Shown: positions 34,799 to 43,324, counted from the stretch's first letter. The stretch is DNA of 64,000 bases from Novosphingobium sp. PC22D (GCF_002556635.1 NZ_MWMO01000002.1:372001-436000); one strand, 5' to 3'. Made by a program: numbers and translations. The notes: generated by a model not told the origin, from the sequence alone.

Positions 34799-37630
34799 AT
34801 GAGGGGATTGCGCCCAACGCAATCCGGCGGCGTCGGCCGTCGGAGCTTCATCGCAACCGCGCTGGCCACCACGGCGATGAGCGCGCCGTTCGCCACCGGC
34901 CCGGCGCTCGCGCAGGAAGCGCAGGCGACCGCGAGCGTCGCCGATGACGTCATCATCGTCACGGCGCAGCGCCGCCAGGAAGCGCTCGAGGACGTGCCGA
35001 TGTCGGTCTCCGTCGTCAATGCCGAGACGCTCGCGGCGGCGGGCGTAACCTCGCTGCGCGACATCTCAAACGTCACCACCGGCTACCAACTCGGCCAGGG
35101 CGGCGCCTTCCCGCAGCCCTCGGTGCGCGGCGTCACCACGGTGATCAACGGCATCTACGAGAACAACGTCGCCGTCTATGTGGACGGAATCTACCAGGTC
35201 AATCCGCAGACCATCAATATCGACCTGCCCAACATCGAGAGCGTGCAGGTGCTCAAGGGTCCGCAAGGCACGCTCTACGGCCGCAACGCCACCGGCGGCG
35301 CCCTGCTGCTCAACACGATCTCCCCGGGCGAGTTCTGGGAAGGCAAGGCCGAGGCGACTTACGCCCGCTTCGACGACAAGCGCTTCAGCGCCTACGTCGC
35401 CGGGCCGGTGTCCGACCGGGTCGGGCTCAGCCTCGCAGGCTACATCCGGCGCAGCGACGGCTACATCAAGCTCGCCAGCCGCACGACGCCGGGCGAGACC
35501 GACGGCGATGCCGCGCCGCTCAAGCAGGATTCGGTCCGCGCCAAGCTCAAGCTCGGCCTCACCGATACCTTCACCGCGACGCTCGCCTACAACTACACCC
35601 GGGTCAGCGACGCGCGCGGCAACATGTTCACGCCTTTCGAGAACCGGCCCGCGACCTATCTGCTGCCCGGCGGCGAGCTGCTGCCGAACAAGCTGGGCGT
35701 GGCCGCCTGGGACATCGCCGCCGAAGTCACCACGCGCCAGCACGAGGGATCGCTCACGCTCGAACTCGAGACCGGGCTCGGCGTTCTCAAGTCGATCACC
35801 GGCTATACCCAGACCCGCGCACGCACCAGCTTCGATTTCGACGGCTCATACATCCCGTTGAGCTGGAGCACGAGCAAGATCCAGAACCGCACCTTCCAGC
35901 AGGCGCTCGACTTCACCGTGACCGCGATCGATTCGGTCGATCTCATCGTCGGCGGCACCTATTTCCGCGACCGCAACAAGTACATCGACCCCAACCAGTT
36001 CTACCTCGGCCCGGCGGCCCTGGGGGCGCCCTACGATCCGGCCAACCCCGCCCCGCTTTCGGCCTATACGCTGCTGTTCAGCGCAGACTTTTCCCAGACC
36101 AAGGAAGCCTGGGCCGCCTATGCCGACGCGACCGTCCATCTCGGCGACCGGCTGAGCCTTAACGTCGGCGGACGCTACAGCGAGGAAACCTTCGACGTCT
36201 TCGCCGCGCAGGACAGCTTCCTGCCCTCGTCGGTCCGCCCGGCGACCACGGCGGACGCCAAGTTCAGCAAGCTCACGCCGCGCGCCTCGATCCGCTACGA
36301 AGTGGCACCGCGCACGAATGTCTACGCATCCTATTCGAAGGGTTTCCGCAGCGGCGCCTTCAATTCGACGTTGCCGCCCTGCGTGCTCACCAATCCGAGC
36401 TGCTACCAGCCCGCGGATCAGGAGACGATCGACGCCTACGAGATCGGCTTCAAGACCGCGCGGGGGCGCTTCCGCGCCGAACTGGCCGCATTCTACTACG
36501 ACTACAAGAACCTCCAGGTCTCGTCCACGATCACGCTGCCCGAAGGCAGCCCCTTCGTCGACGTGACCAACGCGCCCAAGGCGAAGATCAAGGGCATCGA
36601 GGGCAGTCTCGAATTCGAACCCTTCGACAACTTCCGCGTCCATGCCGGCGCGATCTATCTTCACGCGCGCTACGGCGACGGCTTCACCTTCAGCGGCGCG
36701 GGCGTGAGCAACGCCGCGCCGGGCGGAGTGGGCATCAACACCAGTTCCGATCCGCTCAAGACCTATCTCAACGTCTCGCAGGTGCAGGACCTGTCTGGCC
36801 TGCAGATGTCGCGCGCGCCCGACTTCTCGGCCAACTTCGGCGTCGACTACGATATCCCGATGGGGGACGGCGGACTGCTGCTCGCCGCCAACGTGAAGTA
36901 CACCGACAGCTATGTGGTGACCAATCCGAGCGTCTGGGGCGATGCGCCGGGCGTTCCCGCCGACCGGCAGGACGAACAGCGCTTCCGCGAGGGCAAGTAC
37001 GCGCTGCTCAATGCCTCGGCGACCTGGACCGATCCGACCGACACGTTCTACATCCGCGTGTTCGGCACCAACCTCACCGATCACCGCTACCGCATCCACT
37101 ACTCGGGCACGACCACCTACGGCACTTACGCGCCGATGGGCGAGCCGCGCACCTACGGCGTCACGCTCGGCTTCAAGTTCCGCGAGGACGCGAGCCCGCG
37201 GACGGCGGCGCCGGCACCGCCGCCCCCGCCGGCTCCCCCGCCGCCGCCCGCTCCGCCCGCACCGCCGGCTAAGGTGGTGTGCAACAAGGGCCCCTATATC
37301 GTGTTCTTCGACTGGGACAGCGCCGCGATCACGCCCGAGGCGAGCGGCATCCTCGACAGCGCGCTGACGGCCTACGGAAGCTGCGACAACGTGCCGATCA
37401 TGCTCGCGGGCCACGCCGACCGTTCGGGGGCGGCGGCCTACAACCAGACGCTGTCGGAAGAGCGCAACGCCAGCGTGCGGAGCTACCTGACCGACCGCGG
37501 CGTTCCCGATGCCGCCATCTCGAGCCGGGGCTACGGCGAAAGCGATCCGCGCGTGCCGACCGCCGACGGCGTGCGCGAACTGCAGAATCGCCGCGTCGAG
37601 ATCACTTACGGACCGGGCTCGGGCTACTAG
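34799..37630 (+). CDS. TonB-dependent receptor fused to a C-terminal OmpA-type peptidoglycan-binding domain
   Basis: A 943-residue outer-membrane protein. After an atypical leader (MRGLRPTQSGGVGRRSFIAT, cleaved around ALAQEA) it has a TonB box DVIIVTAQRR, a plug domain with PSVRGV, VYVDGIYQ, and KGPQGTLYGRNATGG, then a 22-strand-type barrel to about residue 800 ending TYGVTLGFKF. Instead of stopping there, a Pro/Ala linker of about 25 residues leads to an OmpA_C domain (residues about 820-943): CNKGPYIVFFDWDSAAITPEA, GHADRSG, NQTLSEERNASVRSYL and LQNRRVEI. The linker continues in frame with no stop. An upstream reading from 34631 lacks a signal peptide and is rejected. A very strong hairpin follows the gene. 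Confidence 0.92.
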   Translation: MRGLRPTQSGGVGRRSFIATALATTAMSAPFATGPALAQEAQATASVADDVIIVTAQRRQEALEDVPMSVSVVNAETLAAAGVTSLRDISNVTTGYQLGQGGAFPQPSVRGVTTVINGIYENNVAVYVDGIYQVNPQTINIDLPNIESVQVLKGPQGTLYGRNATGGALLLNTISPGEFWEGKAEATYARFDDKRFSAYVAGPVSDRVGLSLAGYIRRSDGYIKLASRTTPGETDGDAAPLKQDSVRAKLKLGLTDTFTATLAYNYTRVSDARGNMFTPFENRPATYLLPGGELLPNKLGVAAWDIAAEVTTRQHEGSLTLELETGLGVLKSITGYTQTRARTSFDFDGSYIPLSWSTSKIQNRTFQQALDFTVTAIDSVDLIVGGTYFRDRNKYIDPNQFYLGPAALGAPYDPANPAPLSAYTLLFSADFSQTKEAWAAYADATVHLGDRLSLNVGGRYSEETFDVFAAQDSFLPSSVRPATTADAKFSKLTPRASIRYEVAPRTNVYASYSKGFRSGAFNSTLPPCVLTNPSCYQPADQETIDAYEIGFKTARGRFRAELAAFYYDYKNLQVSSTITLPEGSPFVDVTNAPKAKIKGIEGSLEFEPFDNFRVHAGAIYLHARYGDGFTFSGAGVSNAAPGGVGINTSSDPLKTYLNVSQVQDLSGLQMSRAPDFSANFGVDYDIPMGDGGLLLAANVKYTDSYVVTNPSVWGDAPGVPADRQDEQRFREGKYALLNASATWTDPTDTFYIRVFGTNLTDHRYRIHYSGTTTYGTYAPMGEPRTYGVTLGFKFREDASPRTAAPAPPPPPAPPPPPAPPAPPAKVVCNKGPYIVFFDWDSAAITPEASGILDSALTAYGSCDNVPIMLAGHADRSGAAAYNQTLSEERNASVRSYLTDRGVPDAAISSRGYGESDPRVPTADGVRELQNRRVEITYGPGSGY

Positions 37631-37652
37631 CCGGCGCCGGACAGGTCCGTCA

Positions 37653-37692
37653 GACCCGGCGCCTCGCCCATGGCACGGGCGGGCGCCGGGTC
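37653..37692 (+). terminator. Very strong hairpin after the TonB-OmpA gene
   Basis: GACCCGGCGCC pairs with GGCGCCGGGTC (eleven bases) and, inside one bulged T, CGCCC pairs with GGGCG, giving a 16-pair stem with a seven-base loop. It begins 22 bases after the stop codon. No T-run follows, so it may terminate with help or protect the mRNA end. Confidence 0.7.
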
Positions 37693-37858
37693 CGCCAGTC
37701 AATTCGCATTGCGAGCGCGATACAATCGCGCGCGAGAATCGGTTTTGCGTCGCTGTGAGTTAGGCTATATCATGAGCCTGCTTAAGAGTTGCCCACGCCG
37801 CCGAGGCCCTGCCCGGCACTCCAAAAGACGGCAAGCGGCATTCAAGGGAGAGTGACGA

Positions 37859-38845
37859 ATGAGTGAACTGGTGATTCGCGATCTCGACGAAAGCCTGAAC
37901 TTCGGCTCCGAAGTCGACGGTCTCGGCTGGGACAACATCGAGGACGAGGGCGTGCGGCAGAAACTGCGCGACCTGTTCGTCGAACGCGGCCTGATCGTGT
38001 TCCGCAACATGGAGCCGACCGCCAAGATGCAGGTCGCGCTCAGCAAGATCTTCGGCCCGCTCAAGGACCACCCGACCAAGACCACCCCACGCGACGACGA
38101 GACCGGCGACGAAGCCCAGGGCGTGATCGACATGTTCCACAAGGGCAATGCCGATCAGAACGCCAACGAGGGGATCGTCGTGCGCAACGGCAAGCGCCTG
38201 GCTCGCTTCGCGCCCTGGCACTTCGATCACTGCTACAACGACGAACTCAACTACGCGGGCGTGCTGCGCGCGCCGCTCAACGCGCCCAAGGGCGAAGGCG
38301 GTCGCACCGGCTTCATGGACGGGATCGAGCTCTACCGCCAGTTCCCCAAGGATCTGCGCGACCAGATCGAGGGCAAGACCATCATCTACACGCTCGACAC
38401 CCGGCTCTCGAAGCAGAAGTACGCCGTCGATTTCGAGCCGCTCGACGAGCTGCCGAGCACCGCGATGCTGCTCAAGGAAGTGGCGATCTTCCCGCGCGCG
38501 ATGCATCCGGCGGTCTGGACCCGCGAGACCGGCGAGAAAGTGCTGCATGCCGGCCCGTGGATGGCGGTCGGCGTCGAGAACGACGAAACCGCCGAGGGCG
38601 ACGCGATGTTCGACGCGGTCTGCAAGGAGATCAATCGCCGCGGGGAAGGCACGAGCGCCTACTGGCACGAGTGGGAGCCGACCGACATGGTGATCTGGGA
38701 CAATCACCGCATGCTCCACGCGGTCGAAGGCTGCGATCCCAAGTACGACCGCCGCACGATCCGCTCGACGATCAAGGGCGATTACGGCCTCGGCTATTTC
38801 GAGGACGGCAAGAAGATCGGCGAAGTCCTGCGCGAAGTCGCCTGA
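37859..38845 (+). CDS. TauD/TfdA-family Fe(II)/2-oxoglutarate dioxygenase
   Basis: A 328-residue cytosolic dioxygenase that would hydroxylate a small acid or organosulfonate using 2-oxoglutarate and oxygen. The iron ligands are HFD in WHFDHCYND (residues about 121-123) and the distal His in DNHRMLHAVEG (about residue 286), and the 2-oxoglutarate-binding Arg is in YDRRTIRSTIKGDYG. A long central insertion (about 135-240) is usual for some members. AGGGAGAG precedes ATG 37859. It lies behind the TonB-OmpA receptor, after a 228-base gap with a terminator-like hairpin, so it is probably a separate transcript. The substrate is unknown. Confidence 0.88.
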   Translation: MSELVIRDLDESLNFGSEVDGLGWDNIEDEGVRQKLRDLFVERGLIVFRNMEPTAKMQVALSKIFGPLKDHPTKTTPRDDETGDEAQGVIDMFHKGNADQNANEGIVVRNGKRLARFAPWHFDHCYNDELNYAGVLRAPLNAPKGEGGRTGFMDGIELYRQFPKDLRDQIEGKTIIYTLDTRLSKQKYAVDFEPLDELPSTAMLLKEVAIFPRAMHPAVWTRETGEKVLHAGPWMAVGVENDETAEGDAMFDAVCKEINRRGEGTSAYWHEWEPTDMVIWDNHRMLHAVEGCDPKYDRRTIRSTIKGDYGLGYFEDGKKIGEVLREVA

Positions 38846-38898
38846 TCGCCGGGCTCGCGGGGCTTTTCCCGCGCGCCGCAATCTGCAATGGGCCGGTC

Positions 38899-39405
38899 GT
38901 GTTCGCGCGTCCGGTCCTTTTGCTGCTGCTCGGCCTTGTCCTGAGTCCGCTCGGCTCGTCGGCCGCCATCGCGCGCGACAGCCTCGGGCTCTATTCGGAC
39001 TGGGGCGCGTTCCGCGATCCGATGGTGCCGCGCTGCTATGCCATCGCCAAGGCGCAGCCGTCGAACCGCAGGCGCGACTACCAGCCCTATGCCTCGGTCG
39101 GCACCTGGCCCAAGCGCGGCGTGCGCAACCAGATCCATTTCCGCGTCTCGCGCAAGCTCGCCGATGCTCCCCGGATCGACTTGCGCGTCGGCGATGAGCG
39201 CTTCGAACTGACCGGAGGCGGCGGCGACGCCTGGCCCCCCGACGACCGCACCAACGCCGCGATCATCGCCGCGATCCGCTCGGCCCCGACGATGACGGTG
39301 CGCGCCACCGACGAGACCGGCCGCCGCTTCCACGACACCTGGACCCTCCCCGGCGCCGCCTCGGCCATCGACGCGGCCGCGCTGGGCTGCGCCAAGGCGC
39401 GGTAG
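38899..39405 (+). CDS. Small exported protein, possibly IalB-like
   Basis: A 168-residue predicted periplasmic protein. I read GTG 38899, giving VFARPVLLLLLGLVLSPLGSSAAIARDS, a clear signal peptide. The mature part begins YSDWGAFRDPMVPRCYAIAKAQPSNRRRDYQPYASVGTW and has only two cysteines (Cys in RCYAI and near the C-terminus in LGCAKAR), which could form a disulfide. The WGxFRD...RCYAI pattern and following strands recall invasion-associated locus B (IalB) proteins, but the resemblance is weak. It is 53 bases after the dioxygenase gene and may be co-transcribed. I cannot assign a function. Confidence 0.6.
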   Translation: MFARPVLLLLLGLVLSPLGSSAAIARDSLGLYSDWGAFRDPMVPRCYAIAKAQPSNRRRDYQPYASVGTWPKRGVRNQIHFRVSRKLADAPRIDLRVGDERFELTGGGGDAWPPDDRTNAAIIAAIRSAPTMTVRATDETGRRFHDTWTLPGAASAIDAAALGCAKAR

Positions 39406-39528
39406 CCGCGGGATTGTCGGCCTTACGATATTTCTCGCTGGAAGCGGCCTTTCGGGATACGACGAAGTTGCGGGCGCGGTCGCAATGTGGATGCCCGTTG
39501 ACCGCCTTATAGTCTGGTCTATCGAGAT

Positions 39529-39951
39529 ATGATGCGCGCTTTCGTAAAGGCGGTTTTCGTTGGGTCCCTTGCTGGATCTTGGGCTCCGCTGATATTTACT
39601 GTGATGGGCATTTTAAGTTATATTCCCGAAGGATTTGACGGGAGTGGCGAAATTTTCCCCGCGATAGCGTTTGCCCTATCTCCATTTTTAATTGTTTTAT
39701 GCTTTGTTCTGACAGCTAGCGTCCTCGTTGGGCTGCCAACAACTGCTATCCTTTCGAGACTTCAGATAGAAAGTCCCGCTGCTTACATTATCGTTGGGAT
39801 TGTGGCTGGTGCCGCATTTCCGATAGCCGTTCTCGAGTGGATTGGCTCCAATGGAGTTTGGTCACTGTTGCTATCGGTTCTCGGCGCATTCAGTGGGGGT
39901 GTCACTGGACGGATTTGGTGGGTTGAGGCGCGAGAGACTTGTGTCCGCTAA
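39529..39951 (+). CDS. Small four-helix membrane protein in an AT-rich island
   Basis: A 140-residue protein with four hydrophobic stretches (FVKAVFVGSLAGSWAPLIFTVMGIL, FPAIAFALSPFLIVLCFVLTASVLVG, AAYIIVGIVAGAAFPIAVLEWI, SLLLSVLGAFSGGVTGRI). I do not recognise the family. Its DNA is about 48 percent GC in the lines I counted, far below its neighbours, and codon use is unlike theirs, so it was probably gained recently. The Shine-Dalgarno is weak. Two Met codons open the frame (39529 and 39532). It stands alone between the IalB-like gene and the porin gene. Confidence 0.6.
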   Translation: MMRAFVKAVFVGSLAGSWAPLIFTVMGILSYIPEGFDGSGEIFPAIAFALSPFLIVLCFVLTASVLVGLPTTAILSRLQIESPAAYIIVGIVAGAAFPIAVLEWIGSNGVWSLLLSVLGAFSGGVTGRIWWVEARETCVR

Positions 39952-40080
39952 CCACGACTTTCGTGACGTTCCAGACTCGCAAAGCGTTTGCCGAAAGCGG
40001 ACACTTGGCCGAACGCATGCCGACCCCGCTCAGCGGAAGCGGCGGATGTTCCCATGGCCTGCATCCGCTCCACCCATGAA

Positions 40081-40115
40081 GAAGGGCGGGGCCGCACCCG
40101 AGCGCCCCGCCCTTC
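40081..40115 (-). terminator. Strong hairpin after the porin-like gene
   Basis: GAAGGGCGGGGC pairs perfectly with GCCCCGCCCTTC (twelve bases) around an eleven-base loop, 22 bases beyond the stop of the porin-like gene on the minus strand. The trailing sequence is TTC then mixed bases rather than a long T-run. Confidence 0.8.
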
Positions 40116-40136
40116 CCTGACGCGGCGGCTATGCGG

Positions 40137-40799
40137 TCAGAACCGCACGCCGACGCTGGCCACCACCTGGTGCCGGTCGAGGTCGACGTCGAAGCGCTCG
40201 CTGTCGGGCAAGTCGCCATCGAAATCGACTTCGGCCTTCGAGTAGTTCGAATAGCGGTATTCGAGCTTGGCGAAGGTGTTGCTGCTCATCGCCTGCTCGA
40301 CGCCCGCGCCGATGCGCCAGCCGTCGGCGTCGATGTCCTGTCCGAGGTCGGTCGTGCCGTCGAACGAGTTCACGTCGAACTTGGCGTTGGTGTAGCCGCC
40401 CTTGACGTAGACCAGCGTCCGCGGGGTCGCCTTGATGCCCGCGCGCGCCCCCAGATAGAGGTCGCGGTTGGCCTTGACGTTGCCGATGCCGAAGCCCTCG
40501 AAATCGCCGTTGTCGAACTTGGTCTTCGCAGTGGAATCGCTCAGTTCCGCCTCGACGCCGACGACGGCACTGCCGAGATCGACGCCGTAACCCGCGCCGA
40601 TGCCGTAGAGGAAGCCGTCGATGGACTCGTCGTTGTCGGCATTGACGTCGTCGTCGATGCTGCTTCCGGCCTTGGAAACATCGTAGCCGACGATCGCCTC
40701 GACGCGCGGTCCGTTGAACGGCGAGTCGGCCTGCTGAGCCATGGCGGGCACGGAGACCAGCGCGGTTCCGGAAGCGAGGCAGACGAGAATCTTCTTCAT
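40137..40799 (-). CDS. Opacity/porin-family outer-membrane beta-barrel protein
   Basis: A 220-residue protein with a signal peptide MKKILVCLASGTALVSVPAMAQQ. The mature part has alternating strand patterns ending AGVEQ...FAKLEYRYSNYSK ... HQVVASVGVRF with terminal Phe, typical of the OmpA/Opa-like eight-strand barrels (porin_4/OMP_b-brl family). Acidic runs (SSIDDDVNADNDE, DGTTDLGQDIDADG) look like surface loops. ATG 40799 is preceded by GGAGTACCTAAA. A palindrome and structured leader lie upstream, and a strong terminator follows. Confidence 0.85.
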   Translation of the reverse strand: MKKILVCLASGTALVSVPAMAQQADSPFNGPRVEAIVGYDVSKAGSSIDDDVNADNDESIDGFLYGIGAGYGVDLGSAVVGVEAELSDSTAKTKFDNGDFEGFGIGNVKANRDLYLGARAGIKATPRTLVYVKGGYTNAKFDVNSFDGTTDLGQDIDADGWRIGAGVEQAMSSNTFAKLEYRYSNYSKAEVDFDGDLPDSERFDVDLDRHQVVASVGVRF

Positions 40800-40819
40800 T
40801 TTAGGTACTCCAGAAATCT

Positions 40820-40836
40820 CGGCACTCGTGGTGCCG
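40820..40836 (-). promoter_or_regulatory. Hairpin in the leader of the porin-like mRNA
   Basis: CGGCAC-TCGTG-GTGCCG forms a perfect six-pair stem ending about 20 bases before the porin start codon. A second IR, ACAACG/CGTTGT at 40883-40901, lies further upstream in the same leader. Leader hairpins of this kind stabilise porin mRNAs or are sRNA targets. Confidence 0.4.
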
Positions 40837-40925
40837 GACCGATGGAATGCCGAAGTCCCAGAGGAAGTTTCCTGAACCTCACACAACGAAAAAAGCGTTG
40901 TTTTTCAGACACACTCTTGCGATAT

Positions 40926-40940
40926 CTCGAATGATTCGAG
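40926..40940. promoter_or_regulatory. Perfect 15-base palindrome between the porin gene and rlmN
   Basis: CTCGAAT-G-ATTCGAG has seven-base perfect arms, about 125 bases before the porin start and about 100 before rlmN. Its form and location suit an operator for a dimeric regulator. Confidence 0.5.
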
Positions 40941-41042
40941 CGACGATCCGCCGGAACCGATCGGCCTCGGCCGCTGTTCGCGCGGGCCCGCTCGCGGGTG
41001 TCTTTTGTTCGCGGCGCAGATGACCTATATGGACGCCTCACC

Positions 41043-42326
41043 ATGACCGATCCGGACACCATCTCCGCCGGGGCCGGCCCTATGCCGATCCCCGGGCACA
41101 TCGACCCGGTTCCGCTGCCGCGGGACGTGACGCCGCGCGCGGACGGGCGCGTCGACCTGATCGGTCTGCCCAAGGCGCGGATCACCGAGCTGTTCGCCGC
41201 CGCCGGGCTCGACGCCAAGGCCGCCAAGCTGCGCGCCAAGCAGGTGTTCCACTGGCTCTATCATCGCGGCGTCACCGACTTTTCGGCGATGACCGACATC
41301 GCCAAGACCATGCGCCCCTGGCTCGCCGAGCGCTTCGTCGTCGGCCGCCCCGAAGTCGTCGAGGCGCAGCATTCGCGCGACGGCACCCGCAAGTGGCTGC
41401 TGCGCACCGCCGACGGCCACGACTTCGAGATGGTCTTCATCCCCGACGCCGATCGCGGGACGTTGTGCGTCTCCTCGCAGGTCGGCTGCACGCTCAACTG
41501 CCGCTTCTGCCATACGGGGACGATGCGGCTGGTGCGCAATCTGACGCCCGGCGAAATCGTGGGACAAGTCATGCTCGCGCGCGACGCGCTCGGCGAGTGG
41601 CCCAAGGGCCGGATGGACGGGCTCGAGATCGAAGAGGACGAAGGCGGCTACTCGGCCGACGGGCGCCTGCTCACCAACATCGTGATGATGGGCATGGGCG
41701 AGCCGCTGTACAATTTCGACAACGTGCGCGACGCGCTGCGTCTCGTGATGGACGGCGACGGCCTGGCGCTGTCGAAGCGGCGCATCACGCTTTCGACCAG
41801 CGGCGTAATCCCGATGATGGCGCGCTGCGGCGAGGAGATCGGCGTCAACCTCGCGGTCTCGCTCCACGCGGTGAGCAAGGACGTGCGCGACGAGATCGTG
41901 CCGATCAACAAGAAGTACGGCCTTGAAGACCTGCTCGCGGCCTGCGCGGCCTATCCCGGCGCCTCGAACGCGCGGCGCATCACCTTCGAATACGTGATGC
42001 TCAAGGACAAGAACGACAGCGACGCCGATGCGCGCGAACTCGTGCGGCTGCTGCGCAAGTACGACCTGCCCGCCAAGGTGAACCTGATCCCGTTCAACCC
42101 CTGGCCCGGCGCGCCCTATGCATGCTCGACGCCCGAGCGCATCCGCCGCTTTTCCGATATCGTCTTCGAAGCCGGGATCAGCGCGCCGGTGCGCACGCCA
42201 CGCGGCCGCGACATCGATGCCGCCTGCGGCCAGCTCCGGACCGCCGCCGAGAAGAAGTCCCGGGCCGAGCGCGACCGCGAGGACGTGGAGCGGATTCACG
42301 CCGAGAAGCAGGCGGCGCTCGGCTGA
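41043..42326 (+). CDS. rlmN: Dual-specificity 23S rRNA (A2503)/tRNA (A37) C2-methyltransferase
   Basis: A 427-residue radical-SAM methyltransferase. The iron-sulfur motif CxxxCxxC is in [12 protein letters not shown], followed by [14 protein letters not shown] and [17 protein letters not shown], and the methyl-carrying Cys lies near the end in [10 protein letters not shown]; a further Cys is found in AACGQLR. N-terminal [33 protein letters not shown] is typical. Length is on the long side because of a charged tail. ATG 41043 is chosen: it follows CTCACC, so the Shine-Dalgarno is poor, but an upstream start adds an unconserved segment. Confidence 0.95.
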   Translation: MTDPDTISAGAGPMPIPGHIDPVPLPRDVTPRADGRVDLIGLPKARITELFAAAGLDAKAAKLRAKQVFHWLYHRGVTDFSAMTDIAKTMRPWLAERFVVGRPEVVEAQHSRDGTRKWLLRTADGHDFEMVFIPDADRGTLCVSSQVGCTLNCRFCHTGTMRLVRNLTPGEIVGQVMLARDALGEWPKGRMDGLEIEEDEGGYSADGRLLTNIVMMGMGEPLYNFDNVRDALRLVMDGDGLALSKRRITLSTSGVIPMMARCGEEIGVNLAVSLHAVSKDVRDEIVPINKKYGLEDLLAACAAYPGASNARRITFEYVMLKDKNDSDADARELVRLLRKYDLPAKVNLIPFNPWPGAPYACSTPERIRRFSDIVFEAGISAPVRTPRGRDIDAACGQLRTAAEKKSRAERDREDVERIHAEKQAALG

Positions 42327-42424
42327 TCGCCTCCCAGGCTGCCGGGTGCTTTCGTTTCGTTAATCGCGCGTTCCGAACCCGGCGGCCAGTCTGCGGACGG
42401 AACCGCCAAGGCAGGAGATTCTCG

Positions 42425-42838
42425 ATGAAAAAAGCTCTCATGGCGCTGGCCGCGACCGCGCTGGTGCTCCCCGTGATCCCGGTCCAGGCCGATCCGCCGC
42501 CCTGGGCGCCCGCGCACGGCTATCGCGACCAGCGCGACTATCGCGAGGGATATCGCGACGGCCGCCGCCAGCAGCGCCGCATCTACGATTCGCAGGGCCG
42601 CTACTACGAACCGCGTCGGCTGAGCCGCAACGACCGCGTCTGGCGCGGGCGCGACGGGCGCTACTATTGCAAGCGCGACAACGGCACCACCGGGCTGATC
42701 ATCGGCGCGGGCGTCGGTGCGCTGGGCGGCAGCCTGATCGCGGGACGCGGCGACAAGACGCTCGGCGCGATCATCGGCGGAGTGGCCGGCGGCCTGCTCG
42801 GTCGCGAGATCGACCGCGGCGAGCTGCGCTGCCGCTGA
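42425..42838 (+). CDS. Glycine-zipper 2TM-domain envelope protein (first of two)
   Basis: A 137-residue exported protein: signal peptide to about QADPP, then an Arg/Tyr-rich stretch (YRDQRDYREGYRDGRRQQRRIY) with the RcnB-like look, then WRGRDGRYYCKRDNGTTGLIIGAGVGALGGSLIA and KTLGAIIGGVAGGLLGREIDRGELRCR. The GxxxG repeats form a glycine zipper (PF05433-type), found in small outer-membrane or periplasmic lipoprotein-like proteins. Two cysteines, one before the zipper and one at the end, may pair. AGGAGATTCTCG precedes ATG 42425. Its function is not known. Confidence 0.75.
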   Translation: MKKALMALAATALVLPVIPVQADPPPWAPAHGYRDQRDYREGYRDGRRQQRRIYDSQGRYYEPRRLSRNDRVWRGRDGRYYCKRDNGTTGLIIGAGVGALGGSLIAGRGDKTLGAIIGGVAGGLLGREIDRGELRCR

Positions 42839-42997
42839 GCGACCACAGGCCGCAAAGGGGCGACGCGCGATTGGTCGCACGTTGCTCCCTTCCTGTCGTG
42901 CCGGTGGCTCCTTTTGCCCACGTTCATCTGAGGTTGTGGATCAATGAACGGATCTTGGCGTTAGGGCTCTGACGTTTCGCAACCGAAAGGGCAGATC

Positions 42998-43324
42998 ATG
43001 CGCAAGACCATCCTCGCCGCCACGATGGCGGCCCTCACCGTCCCCACCATGGCCGCGACCACGGTTCCGGCCATGGCCAAGCAGCGCCACTACTACACGA
43101 CCGACAACGGCATCCGCTACTGGCGCGGCGACGACGGGCGCTACCGCTGCAAGAAGCCGAACGGCACCACCGGCCTGCTGATCGGCGGCGTCGCCGGCGC
43201 GCTGCTCGGCCGGACGATCGACGGCGGGCGCGACAAGACCGTCGGCACCGTCGCCGGCGCCGCGGTGGGCGCGCTGGTCGGCCGCGAGATCGACCGCAAC
43301 AACTCCAAGCCGCGCTGCCGCTGA
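42998..43324 (+). CDS. Glycine-zipper 2TM-domain envelope protein (second of two)
   Basis: A 108-residue paralog of the gene before it: signal peptide to about AMAKQ, then YYTTDNGIRYWRGDDGRYRCKKPNGTTGLLIGGVAGALLGRTIDGGRDKTVGTVAGAAVGALVGREIDRNNSKPRCR. The shared frame (WRG-DGRY-C, NGTTGL-IG, DKT-G, GREIDR, terminal CR) marks a tandem duplication, while the Arg/Tyr spacer is missing here. AAAGGGCAG precedes ATG 42998. A terminator follows. Confidence 0.75.
   Translation: MRKTILAATMAALTVPTMAATTVPAMAKQRHYYTTDNGIRYWRGDDGRYRCKKPNGTTGLLIGGVAGALLGRTIDGGRDKTVGTVAGAAVGALVGREIDRNNSKPRCR

Noticed and set aside
37195..37275. Pro/Ala-rich repeat in the DNA
   Set aside because: It is the coding linker between the barrel and the OmpA domain rather than a separate repeat element.
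40883..40905. Stem followed by TTTTT on the plus strand, like a terminator
   Set aside because: No gene reads toward it on the plus strand, so I treat it as a feature of the porin leader.
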